Source: Marispirochaeta sp964554875 (lineage in GTDB: Bacteria > Spirochaetota > Spirochaetia > JC444 > Marispirochaetaceae). Taken from it: a stretch of 64,000 nucleotides of DNA. Under the pieces are notes generated by a model. It saw only the letters and a program-made list of their open reading frames with translations. It was not told the origin of the DNA and did not search any database. Position numbers and translations under genes: made by a program. The stretch covers positions 31,432 to 95,431 of the forward strand of contig CAZKQJ010000013.1 of NCBI GenBank assembly GCA_964554875.1, in the 5' to 3' direction. Shown piece after piece: positions 45,430 to 53,376 of the stretch. Numbering within the stretch: the stretch's first letter is position 1; each line of letters begins with the position of its first letter.

Positions 45430-46084
45430 ACCCGACTCCCCGCACGGTGTGAATAAGCTTGCGTTCGAAGCCCTTGTCGATCTTGCTGCGCAGTCTGGAT
45501 ACCAGTACATCCACCACGTTGGTCTGGGGATCGAAGGAGTAGTCCCATACGTGTTCCATGATCATGGTCTTGGAAAGGACCTGGCCCTTGTTGCGGATGA
45601 GGTACTCCAGCAGAGCAAACTCCCGGGGCTGGAGTTCGATCATGGTTTCTCCCCGGCTTGCCTGATGACTGACCAGGTCCAGGCTCAGATCCCCCGCCGT
45701 AAAGATGGTTGGAGAACTGCTGCGGGTGGAGCGGCGTATCAGGGCCTGAATACGGGCCATGAGCTCGGCGAAGGAGAAGGGTTTGATCAGGTAGTCGTCT
45801 CCCCCGGAACGAAATCCCGAGACCCTGTCGTCCACATCCCGCTTTGCGCTCAGTATCAGAATCGGTGTCTGCCTGCCCTCGTTTCGGAGCTTCTCGATCA
45901 GGGTGAGTCCGTCGATTCCGGGGAGCATTATATCGATTATGGCCGCGTCGTAGTGACGAATTGTCAGAAGATCATAGCCTTCCTCTCCGGTGCTTACATG
46001 ATCAACCGCGAACCCCGCTTCCTTGAGGCCTTTTTTCAGGAATTCCGCGATTCCTCTGTCGTCTTCAACTACGCAGATGTTCAT
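45407..46084 (-). CDS. OmpR/PhoB-type response regulator
   Basis: 225 residues. Receiver domain with EDD at 7-9, phospho-acceptor D51 (IIDIMLPG), the SAKRDVDDR loop and Lys in LIKPFSFAEL. The C-terminal winged helix (about 128-222) includes LQPREFALLEYLIRN and the recognition segment DVLVSRLRSKID. The ATG at 46084 has AAGG upstream; a longer reading from 46156 adds a non-conserved tail and is rejected. It is transcribed with the kinase at 44008-45429 and diverges from pyrC. Confidence 0.95.
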   Translation of the reverse strand: MNICVVEDDRGIAEFLKKGLKEAGFAVDHVSTGEEGYDLLTIRHYDAAIIDIMLPGIDGLTLIEKLRNEGRQTPILILSAKRDVDDRVSGFRSGGDDYLIKPFSFAELMARIQALIRRSTRSSSPTIFTAGDLSLDLVSHQASRGETMIELQPREFALLEYLIRNKGQVLSKTMIMEHVWDYSFDPQTNVVDVLVSRLRSKIDKGFERKLIHTVRGVGYVLKAEE

Positions 46085-46192
46085 TGAACCTTCCCCTTGC
46101 GTTCTGACCCCGCTGCTTGTGCGCAGCAGAACAGCTTTATTCGAAATAACTGGCATTTATCCCCGCTTCATTTTACAATAGACTTGAAGGAC

Positions 46193-47188
46193 ATGGAACT
46201 GACAATACGTATTCCAGACGATTTCCATCTTCACCTGCGGCAGGACCGGGTCCTGGAGGTGTGCGCTCCCTTGAGTGCCGCCGGCTTTGCCCGGGCCCTC
46301 GTTATGCCCAATACTCTTCCGCCGCTGACTACTCCTGAGGCTCTGCGGCGCTACAGGGAAAGGATAGAGAGTGTTGCGCCGAGCCTGAGTCCCCTTCTGA
46401 CTTTCAAGATAGTCCCCGGGCTTGATCCGGAACAGGTAGGTCTCCTTAAAAGGGCAGGGGCGGTGGCGGGAAAGTACTACCCCGCCGGGGCCACAACCAA
46501 CGCCGAGGACGGCTTCTCCGATATTAAGGGCGCTTTTCCGCTGTTTCATGCCCTGCAGGCGGAGGAAATGGTTCTTTCCATCCACGGAGAGGATCCGGAT
46601 GCCCCGGTTTTTGAGCGGGAAGAGGCCTTTCTCTCCCAGGTGCAGACAATAATCGATAACTTTCCCCGTCTCAGGATCGTGCTGGAGCATCTCTCCTGCA
46701 GGGCATCCCTGGAGGCTGTACGGTCCTGGCCGGAGCGGGTTGCGGCGACGATAACCGCTCATCACCTGGCCTTTTCGGTGGAGGAGCTTCTGGGAGGCAG
46801 GTTGAACCAGGACCTTTTCTGCAAGCCCGTGGTGAAGGGACGTTCCGATCAGAAGGCCCTGATAGAGGCTGCCGTATCCGGGGAGAGTCGTTTCTTTTTC
46901 GGGTCCGATAGCGCGCCTCACTCGCGAAAAGCAAAAATCGAGGGGGCCGCCGGAGCCTTTACCGCCCCCGTAGCATTGCCCCTGCTGGCGGATGTATTCA
47001 GCCGGGCCGGCAGGATCGACCGGCTTGAGGACTTTAGCTCCCGCTTCGGCGCGGAGTTTTACCGGCTGCCTCTGAACAGGGACAAGCTGAGCCTTCGCCG
47101 GGAATCCTGGAGGGTCCCCGCTTCATATGAGGAGATCGTTCCCCTCTGCGCCGGCGAAGAGCTGGAGTGGCGGGTCCTCAGGACCTGA
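46193..47188 (+). CDS. pyrC: Dihydroorotase (class II, homodimeric type)
   Basis: 331 residues. Zinc-binding HLHLR at 12-16, the carboxylated-lysine segment GKYYPAGATTNAEDG near 93, a histidine in SIHGE near 128, HLSC near 170 and the substrate/metal aspartate in FGSDSAPHSRKAK. It closes carbamoyl-aspartate to dihydroorotate in pyrimidine synthesis. TACAAT (46174-46179) and AAGGA lie just before the ATG, giving a leader of a few bases. Its last 11 bases overlap the convergent DUF6062-like gene. Confidence 0.93.
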   Translation: MELTIRIPDDFHLHLRQDRVLEVCAPLSAAGFARALVMPNTLPPLTTPEALRRYRERIESVAPSLSPLLTFKIVPGLDPEQVGLLKRAGAVAGKYYPAGATTNAEDGFSDIKGAFPLFHALQAEEMVLSIHGEDPDAPVFEREEAFLSQVQTIIDNFPRLRIVLEHLSCRASLEAVRSWPERVAATITAHHLAFSVEELLGGRLNQDLFCKPVVKGRSDQKALIEAAVSGESRFFFGSDSAPHSRKAKIEGAAGAFTAPVALPLLADVFSRAGRIDRLEDFSSRFGAEFYRLPLNRDKLSLRRESWRVPASYEEIVPLCAGEELEWRVLRT

Positions 47189-47918
47189 GGTCCATCCCCG
47201 TGAGTTTCTCTATTCCCGCGTTCAGAGACTCGTCCCTGCAATTCAGGTCTTTCCGGTCGTACTGGGGGTCGAAGCTCCGGGTGTAATCAAAGAGTTCCGC
47301 TTCTATTCTGCGAAAGCTGTTCCGTTCCATGGCCAGGGTCGCCTGAATCCAGTTTTTCCAGTCCTCTCTGGTTTTGCCGCCCAGGTTTTTCAGGCCGGAA
47401 CAGAGAGTCTCGGAGGCTATGGCAACAAGCCTGCCGAGATGCTTCAGGCAGACCCCCCTGGATTCGAGGTAACGCCTGCGAAAACCCTGATCGTCGTTTT
47501 TCCACAGGTGGACCGCGGTAAAATAGTAGCGCTTCATGGTTTCTTCAAGACGCTCGCAGATGACACAGCCGGAAACCTGTGCCTCGATTTCCCCAAGCGC
47601 GGATTCAAGCCTCTTTTTATCGTATTGTCCGAGTTTTTTCAGGATCGTTTCCGTCCGGGATGCGGCTTCTGTATAGCGTGTGTGGGCCAGCAGGCTCAAG
47701 GCATGGCGTTCTCCCTGTATTCTGCCCAGGGCCGACCAATGATTACGGCAGAAGCCCAGGGCGTTAACGGTGATCCGGGTCTCCGGGGCCATGACCGAGT
47801 TGCCGAGATAATACTTCAGGTAGCCTTCTTCTGCTTTCCGTTCCAGAAGACAGAAGGGGCACTCGCTGTCCGCGTCAAAGGCATCCCAGACGGGGATGGT
47901 TTCCAGTTTGTATTTCAT
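47178..47918 (-). CDS. DUF6062-like protein with two CxxC/CxxH motif pairs
   Basis: 246 residues, cytoplasmic and helical. Two similar halves each hold a CxxC and a later CxxH: CPFC near 22 with FCRNH near 57, and CVIC near 125 with VCLKH near 170. This suggests an internal duplication and two metal sites (zinc or Fe-S). The opening KYKLETIPVWDAF is recognised from the DUF6062 family, whose function is unknown. The ATG at 47918 has only a weak GAG upstream; a TTG at 48038 was not used. It overlaps pyrC at its 3' end and is divergent from hisA. Confidence 0.75.
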   Translation of the reverse strand: MKYKLETIPVWDAFDADSECPFCLLERKAEEGYLKYYLGNSVMAPETRITVNALGFCRNHWSALGRIQGERHALSLLAHTRYTEAASRTETILKKLGQYDKKRLESALGEIEAQVSGCVICERLEETMKRYYFTAVHLWKNDDQGFRRRYLESRGVCLKHLGRLVAIASETLCSGLKNLGGKTREDWKNWIQATLAMERNSFRRIEAELFDYTRSFDPQYDRKDLNCRDESLNAGIEKLTGMDLRS

Positions 47919-48052
47919 CTGCTCAGAAGGGTACGTGGAGTCTGCGCTTTCTGCAAGACCGCAAAGAGGGGTACTGTCTTCCAGGGAATACTCTTTTCTT
48001 AACCCGGTCTTCCTGCTAAGCTGATTTCCGGACTGCAAGGAGTGCTGTGTTC

Positions 48053-48799
48053 ATGAAATTCCGCCCCTGCATAGATCTGCATCAGGGAAAGGTAAAACAG
48101 ATAGTCGGAGGGACCCTCAGCGACGAAGGGGCCCAGGAGAATTTTGTCTCCAACCGGGATGCCGCCTGGTATGCCGATCTTTACAAACGGCACAATCTTT
48201 CCGGGGGGCATGTGATCATGCTGGGACCGGGAAATACCGACGAGGCCCTGAAGGCGCTTGAGGCCTATCCCGGAGGACTGCAGGTGGGGGGCGGAATAAA
48301 CCCCGAGAACGCGGGCATCTTTCTCGATGCCGGCGCCATGGGTGTGATTGTAACCTCCTGGGTGTTTCGGGAAGGGCGGATCGATTTCGAGCGTCTCGAG
48401 GCCATGAAAAAGAGGGTTGGCCAACAACGCCTGGTTCTTGATTTAAGCTGCCGTCTTAAAAACGGGAGCTACTGGATTGTTACCGACCGCTGGAGCCGCT
48501 TTACCCGGACGCCCCTGAATGCCGAAACCCTTCAGCTTCTGGGCGCTTCCTGTGGAGAGTTTCTGGTCCACGCTGCGGATGTGGAAGGCAGGCAGCAGGG
48601 AATCGAGAAGCCAGTTGCAGCCCTGCTGGGGGAGGCCTCTCCTGTTCCGGCTACCTACGCCGGGGGAATCAGGAACCTTGAGGATATCAATCTGGTCCGG
48701 AGCCTGGGAAGGGGCCGGGTCGATTTTACCGTGGGCAGCGCCCTGGATATTTTTGGCGGTATGTTGCCCTTTTTAACCCTGGCTGCCGAATACGCCTGA
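48053..48799 (+). CDS. hisA: HisA isomerase (eukaryotic/HIS6-like type) of histidine biosynthesis
   Basis: 248 residues, a TIM barrel: RPCIDLHQGKVKQIVGG (catalytic Asp), LQVGGGINPENA (phosphate site) and TYAGGIRNLEDI. It converts ProFAR to PRFAR. The insert pattern and FRPCIDLHQG start match the divergent HisA branch found in fungi and plants and in some bacteria. AAGGAG lies 10 bases before the ATG at 48053; a GTG at 48047 is also possible. hisE follows after 19 bases. Confidence 0.9.
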   Translation: MKFRPCIDLHQGKVKQIVGGTLSDEGAQENFVSNRDAAWYADLYKRHNLSGGHVIMLGPGNTDEALKALEAYPGGLQVGGGINPENAGIFLDAGAMGVIVTSWVFREGRIDFERLEAMKKRVGQQRLVLDLSCRLKNGSYWIVTDRWSRFTRTPLNAETLQLLGASCGEFLVHAADVEGRQQGIEKPVAALLGEASPVPATYAGGIRNLEDINLVRSLGRGRVDFTVGSALDIFGGMLPFLTLAAEYA

Positions 48800-48818
48800 C
48801 TGCAAGGAGATTGAGTTT

Positions 48819-49376
48819 ATGGAACGTGATGCCATTCTGCCCCTGATCCTGAAGGATGAGACCGGCAGCATTGTGGATGTGCTGCTGGAATCGGAAAAAG
48901 GACACCGTAAAAGCATCGAACAGCGAATAATCTGGCATGTCCACAAGGATACCGGCAGGCTTCTGCCCTACAGGGAACAGACTCCGTTCAAGGAGATCCA
49001 GAAAAAAAGCGGGTGGTACGAGGCTCTGCTCTTCTCGAATCAGGACAGCCCGAAAGAGACTGCACAGGAATCTGAAGGTATGACGGAAGTCCCGGAGGCC
49101 CTTGCCGGCGACACCCTCTCCCGCCTGGCCAGAGTCATCCGGCAGCGGCGCATCAATCTTCCGGAGGGGTCCTATACCACTCATCTCTTTACCTCCGGGG
49201 AAGAAAAGATCCGCAAAAAAACCGGCGAGGAGGCGGTGGAACTGATCCTTGCCCGCGACCCCGGGGAAATCGTCTACGAGGCGGCGGACCTGATCTATCA
49301 CATGCTGGTGCTGCTGGAATTCCTGGGAATCGACTACACCGCCGTGCTGGCGGAACTGGACAAGCGATCGCGGTAG
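48819..49376 (+). CDS. hisE: Phosphoribosyl-ATP pyrophosphatase with degenerate HisI-like N-terminus
   Basis: 185 residues. The C-terminal half (about 98-185) is the all-alpha HisE nucleotide pyrophosphohydrolase with SYTTHLFTSGEEKIRKKTGE, EEAVELI and EAADLIYHMLVLLEFLG. The first 80 residues resemble the start of HisI (DETGSIVDVLLESEKGHRKS, WHVHKDTGRLLPY) but lack its zinc-binding Cys and Asp clusters, so cyclohydrolase activity is unlikely. The protein therefore looks like a HisIE whose HisI half has decayed. AAGGAG lies 9 bases before the ATG. It forms an operon with hisA. Confidence 0.85.
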   Translation: MERDAILPLILKDETGSIVDVLLESEKGHRKSIEQRIIWHVHKDTGRLLPYREQTPFKEIQKKSGWYEALLFSNQDSPKETAQESEGMTEVPEALAGDTLSRLARVIRQRRINLPEGSYTTHLFTSGEEKIRKKTGEEAVELILARDPGEIVYEAADLIYHMLVLLEFLGIDYTAVLAELDKRSR

Positions 49377-49448
49377 GTTCTCGATGGTTTTATGTAAATC
49401 TTATATAAAATAATAGATTTGCATAGATAATTGGTCTATAATTGTTGC

Positions 49449-50621
49449 ATGAACTATACTCATCGCAGTATTGAACCTTTGCTGGAGAAGGCAGCCGCCT
49501 CCTTTCCTGTGATTGTTGTAACAGGTCCCCGTCAAACCGGAAAATCAACCTTGTGCCGCCATCTCTTTTCTGAATACAGCTATGTGACGCTGGATGACCC
49601 GATACAACGTTCCCTGGCTGTTCGGGATCCAGGCTTGTTTGTTGATTCTCTGGGACCAAATGTCATTGTAGATGAGATTCAGTACGCCACTCAGCTGCTT
49701 CCTTATATTAAAATGGCAGTTGACCAGGAGCGGCACCAATCCGGAAGATAAATCCTGACCGGATCTCAAGCTTTTCAGATGATGCAGGGTGTCAGTGAAT
49801 CCCTGGCAGGTCGGGCAGCAATTTTTGAACTCCTGGGAATGGATTTCAGGGAGGTCCCGGTTGATGCAATCAAAGGGCGGGATCAGATATTTTTCCGCAT
49901 ACGCCAGGGTTCGTATCCAGATACTCTGCTGCATGGGGTGGATACAGATATTTTCTACAGCTCCTATATTGCTACCTATCTGGAACGGGACCTGCGTAAT
50001 TTGTGCAGGTCAAGGATTTAAGTCTTTTTCAAGGTTTTCTTGAACTCCTTGCAGCACGCTGTGGAATGCTATTGAATAAAGCAGAATTGAGTCGTGTGCT
50101 GGGTATTACCGGCGGAACCATAGACAGATGGCTGTCTGTTTTGGAAACCAGTCGAATAATTTACCTGCTTCGACCTTAATTACAGGAACGTGACCAAACA
50201 GGTAGTAAAGTCCCCCAAACTGTATTTTACCGACACCGGGATGGCCGCGTACCTATTGAAATACACCGATTATCGTGTTATGGCAGCGGGACCTCAGAAT
50301 GACAGCCTTTTTGAAAATTTTCTTGTCATGGAGGTCCTCCGTCGTTCCCTCAGCCTTTCAGTTCCTCCTGATCTCTACTTTTACCGGGACAGCAATGGAT
50401 CCGAGATCGATCTTATTATCGATTCCCAGAATGGTTTAAAACTTATTGAAATTAAATTGGCCCAAACCATTCGTGATCGTTTCATCGAGTCTCTGTCGAG
50501 ACAGCTCAGGAATTTCGAGCAGTCCAGGGGATATTTAGTCAGCCTCTATGAAACGCGAATCCCGCTGACTCGCGATATCATCGCCATGCCCTGGCGCAAT
50601 ATTCATGAACTGGTGGATTGA
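49449..50621 (+). pseudogene. Decayed AAA/DUF4143 ATPase gene
   Basis: Joined across three lesions this is a normal DUF4143 ATPase: Walker A GPRQTGKST, SYVTLDDP, VIVDEIQYA, then ILTGSQAF, SESLAGRAAIFELLG, YIATYLERDLRNL, KDLSLFQGFLELLAARCG, LSRVLGI, SPKLYFTDTGMAAYLL and a C-terminal nuclease-like YRDSNGSEIDLII. An in-frame TAA interrupts at 49749-49751, a one-base deletion near 50003 and a one-base insertion near 50177-50180 shift the frame. Surrounding base composition is lower in GC than the neighbours, which fits acquisition by transfer. The ATG is 6 bases after TATAAT (49437-49442). Confidence 0.88.
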
Positions 50622-50632
50622 TGATTTTTTAT

Positions 50633-50661
50633 TTGACGGCTGATGTCAGACGTCGTATAAT
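50633..50661 (+). promoter_or_regulatory. Near-consensus sigma-70 promoter of the TctCBA locus
   Basis: TTGACG (50633-50638), a 17-base spacer and a perfect TATAAT (50656-50661). The transcript would start near 50668 and run through the M24, tctC, tctB, tctA and oxidoreductase genes. The spacer contains GTCAGACGTC, a possible repressor site for the GntR regulator nearby. Confidence 0.7.
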
Positions 50662-50688
50662 GGATGCATGTCAATCAGGGAGGCATCC

Positions 50689-51792
50689 ATGGATCTATCA
50701 GAAGAACTCCGGATAAAACGCAAAAGAATAGCTCAGCTGCTTGAAAACCTTGACCTGGACGGTCTCTATCTGAAACGGCAGTCGAATTTTTCCTGGGCCA
50801 CCGGGGGTGGAATCAATACCGTCGGAATTACCAGTGAAATGGGAAACGCCGGCCTGCTTTTCACCCGGAACGGTGACTTTGCGGTATGCAACAGCATAGA
50901 AGAGCCCCGGATGCGGGATGAAGAACAGCTTGAAACCCTTGGGTTCGAGATTAAATCCTTTATATGGCACGAGAACAGGGAACAGCAGATCGTACAGGAA
51001 CTTGTTGACCCCGGGCGTCTGGGGGCTGATTTCGCTTTTCCGGGCGCCCGGGAAGTAAGGGCACAGGTGGCACGTCTGCGCTACTCCCTTACGGACTCCG
51101 AGCTCGAGCGCTACAGGGATCTCTGTTATCTGACCAACCTGGCACTGGAAACAACAGCCGTGGAGATCCGTCCGGGAGACCGTGAGTGCGAAATCCTGGG
51201 ACGGCTCGCTGAACGTCTGTGGGCGGACCGCATCGACATAGTTACCACCTTCTGCGCGGCGGATGAGCGTATCGAACAGTACCGACACCCTGTAGCAACC
51301 CGTAAACAGGTGGAAAAGAGGGCCATGCTGGGCTGCAATGCCCGGCGAAACGGCCTGATTGTCTGTCTTACCCGCTTTGTGCAGTTCGGCCCTCTGCCGG
51401 AGGCTTTGCATAAACAGTACCGGGACAATGTGGAACTGGATCATATTTTGTGGAGCCATACCGTGGCGGGTAAACCTGTTCAGGAGGCCTTTTCAGCCGT
51501 GGAGGCCGGATATAAACATTTCGGATACCTCGGGGAATTCAATCTGCACCACCAGGGTGGTTCGATCGGCTACGAACCCCGGGATTACCGGGTCGACTAT
51601 ACAACGGAAGAAATGATAGCGGAAAACCAGCCCTTCTGCTGGAATCCGTCGATTACGGGGACAAAGAGTGAAGACACCATTCTTGCCACCCATGCTGATC
51701 CCATTCCCCTGACCCGGCCCATTCTGTTTCCCAAATTACATGTGGATGTTAACGGCGCTCGGTTCGAGCGTGCGGACATACTCGTCCTGTAG
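50689..51792 (+). CDS. M24 (creatinase/aminopeptidase P fold) protein lacking metal ligands
   Basis: 367 residues. The pita-bread fold is evident from the N-terminal creatinase-like domain (1-130) and SELERYRDLCYLTNLALETT. The usual metal ligands are missing: the two Asp of DxGxxxxGYxSDxTRT are replaced (LGCNARRNGLIVCLTRFV carries Gly and Cys at those places) and the EPG glutamate is replaced in CWNPS. His in HHQGG and the last Glu in SEDT remain. This resembles metal-independent relatives such as creatinase, so a C-N hydrolase is possible, but activity is unproven. GGAGG lies 5-6 bases before the ATG at 50689. It is the first gene of the tctCBA operon. Confidence 0.82.
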   Translation: MDLSEELRIKRKRIAQLLENLDLDGLYLKRQSNFSWATGGGINTVGITSEMGNAGLLFTRNGDFAVCNSIEEPRMRDEEQLETLGFEIKSFIWHENREQQIVQELVDPGRLGADFAFPGAREVRAQVARLRYSLTDSELERYRDLCYLTNLALETTAVEIRPGDRECEILGRLAERLWADRIDIVTTFCAADERIEQYRHPVATRKQVEKRAMLGCNARRNGLIVCLTRFVQFGPLPEALHKQYRDNVELDHILWSHTVAGKPVQEAFSAVEAGYKHFGYLGEFNLHHQGGSIGYEPRDYRVDYTTEEMIAENQPFCWNPSITGTKSEDTILATHADPIPLTRPILFPKLHVDVNGARFERADILVL

Positions 51793-51821
51793 ACGAGAAT
51801 AGATTTTTCAGGAGGCTTTTT

Positions 51822-52808
51822 ATGAAAAGGAAGGTGATCAGTTCTGCTGCGATCCTGCTGATCCTGGCACTGATCGGCGGACCGGTTTTTGCGGAAGGAC
51901 AGGCCGAAAAAGAGTACCCCGCCCGGGACATCGAACTGATGGTACCCTGGGGTGTCGGCGGTGCGACGGATATAATGTTCAGGACCTTCATGTCGGTTCT
52001 GCCTAAATATCTCGGGGCACCGGTGATTATCGTCAACCGTCCCGGCGGCGGTGCGGTACCGGGTTACGCCGAAGCAATGCAGAAGAAGGCGGACGGCTAC
52101 TACTTTGTTGCCTGGGCAACGGCCAGTATTACCAAAACCCATATGAGCAAAACCCCCTACAGTACCGATACCTTTGAGCCGGTTATAAATCTGGCCAGCT
52201 CACCGGTCTGGATTCTGGTCCCCGGGGATTCCCCCTATAAAGATCTCAATGACCTTCTGGCGGATGCCAAACGCCGCCCGGGTCAGGTTACCCTGGGTAA
52301 TGCGGGAGCCGGCGGCGGTACCCACATGATTGCCCTGGCCTTCGAAAAGGCTGCTGGCGTCAAGTTCAACCATGTTCCCCATGCCGGGGGCGGACCCACC
52401 GTTGTTGCCGGAGTCGGCGGCCATGTTGACGCCATCAGCGTAGGCCCCCCGGAGGGCGTCGCCCAGCTCGAGAGCGGACAGCTTCGATGCCTGGCAATTT
52501 TTGCTGAAGAGCGGCTGGAGGATTTCCCGGATTATCCTACCGCCGTAGAACAGGGACTGGACTTTACTCTGGGTCAGTGGCGCGGCGTCGCGGCTCTTAA
52601 AGGAACAGATCCCGCCCACATCAGACACGTCCATGATGCCTTTAAAAAGACCATGGAAGATCCGGATTTCCTTGTATTAGCAAAGAATGCGGGGTTGCTG
52701 CTGGATTACATCGGGCTTGACGATTTCAAAAAGTATATTGAAGAGCAGGACAAGCTCTACGAAGATATTGTCCGTTCCAACAAGCTCGGAGACCGCTACG
52801 AGTATTGA
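51822..52808 (+). CDS. tctC: Tripartite tricarboxylate transporter substrate-binding protein (TctC/Bug)
   Basis: 328 residues. A signal peptide (about 1-24, ending VFA) precedes the Bug-fold: DIELMVPWGVGGATDIMFR with the loop that binds a carboxylate, VNRPGGGAVPGYAEA, LNDLLADAKRRPGQVTLGNAG, NHVPHAGGGPTVVAGVGGHVD. It captures a carboxylic acid and delivers it to TctAB. AGGAGG lies 6 bases before the ATG. The ligand cannot be read; the adjacent M24 and oxidoreductase genes hint at a modified organic acid or amide. Confidence 0.93.
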   Translation: MKRKVISSAAILLILALIGGPVFAEGQAEKEYPARDIELMVPWGVGGATDIMFRTFMSVLPKYLGAPVIIVNRPGGGAVPGYAEAMQKKADGYYFVAWATASITKTHMSKTPYSTDTFEPVINLASSPVWILVPGDSPYKDLNDLLADAKRRPGQVTLGNAGAGGGTHMIALAFEKAAGVKFNHVPHAGGGPTVVAGVGGHVDAISVGPPEGVAQLESGQLRCLAIFAEERLEDFPDYPTAVEQGLDFTLGQWRGVAALKGTDPAHIRHVHDAFKKTMEDPDFLVLAKNAGLLLDYIGLDDFKKYIEEQDKLYEDIVRSNKLGDRYEY

Positions 52809-52894
52809 CGCAGCGTACCGGGTACGGTAACACAGGACAGGGAACGTCGGCAGCTGTGCCGGCGTTGCCTGAATTTTTCCAGGTGGGAGATACT

Positions 52895-53359
52895 ATGGCC
52901 AAGGCCAATGTAATTATAGGTTCGATCTTTTTTCTGCTGGCACTGCTGATGTTCGCTGTCGCCCTTGATTTTCCAAAACCCCAGGTATCGGGACTTTCTC
53001 CGCGGGTGTTCCCCCAGTTTGTGGCAGTCTGCACAATGGTCTTTTCCGCCATGCTGATAGCCAAAAATGTGCGGCTTCTTGGCGCAGACGATACATCAGC
53101 GCAGGAAAAAAAGAAACTGGACACGTCGTTTGCCGCGCGCTTCAGCGCCTTCAGTGCGGCGGGTCTGCTGTATGTTCTTGTGATTGATAAAATCGGCTAC
53201 CTAATTGCGACTCCTCTGCTGATTGCCGGTGCCATGATCATTTTTAACGAAAAACGATGGTATCGGGTGCTGCTGGTCTCGGTTTTTACGACCCTGGTAC
53301 TGTACATTCTGTTTCGTATGGTGTTTCGCGTACCCCTGCCCAGAAATCCTCTGTGGTAA
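52895..53359 (+). CDS. tctB: Tripartite tricarboxylate transporter small permease (TctB)
   Basis: 154 residues, four predicted helices (about 5-27, 38-56, 80-98 and 102-140) in the usual TctB layout. The ATG at 52895 has GGGAG 5 bases upstream and starts with a transmembrane helix (ANVIIGSIFFLLALLMFA), whereas a longer reading from 52805 gives an unrelated leader. It forms the membrane complex with TctA, 17 bases downstream. Confidence 0.88.
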   Translation: MAKANVIIGSIFFLLALLMFAVALDFPKPQVSGLSPRVFPQFVAVCTMVFSAMLIAKNVRLLGADDTSAQEKKKLDTSFAARFSAFSAAGLLYVLVIDKIGYLIATPLLIAGAMIIFNEKRWYRVLLVSVFTTLVLYILFRMVFRVPLPRNPLW

Positions 53360-53376
53360 GCTAAAAGGATAGGCGT

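Noticed and set aside
47919..48038. TTG start extending the DUF6062-like protein by 40 residues
   Set aside because: The extension is not conserved-looking and would overlap the ribosome site region of hisA.
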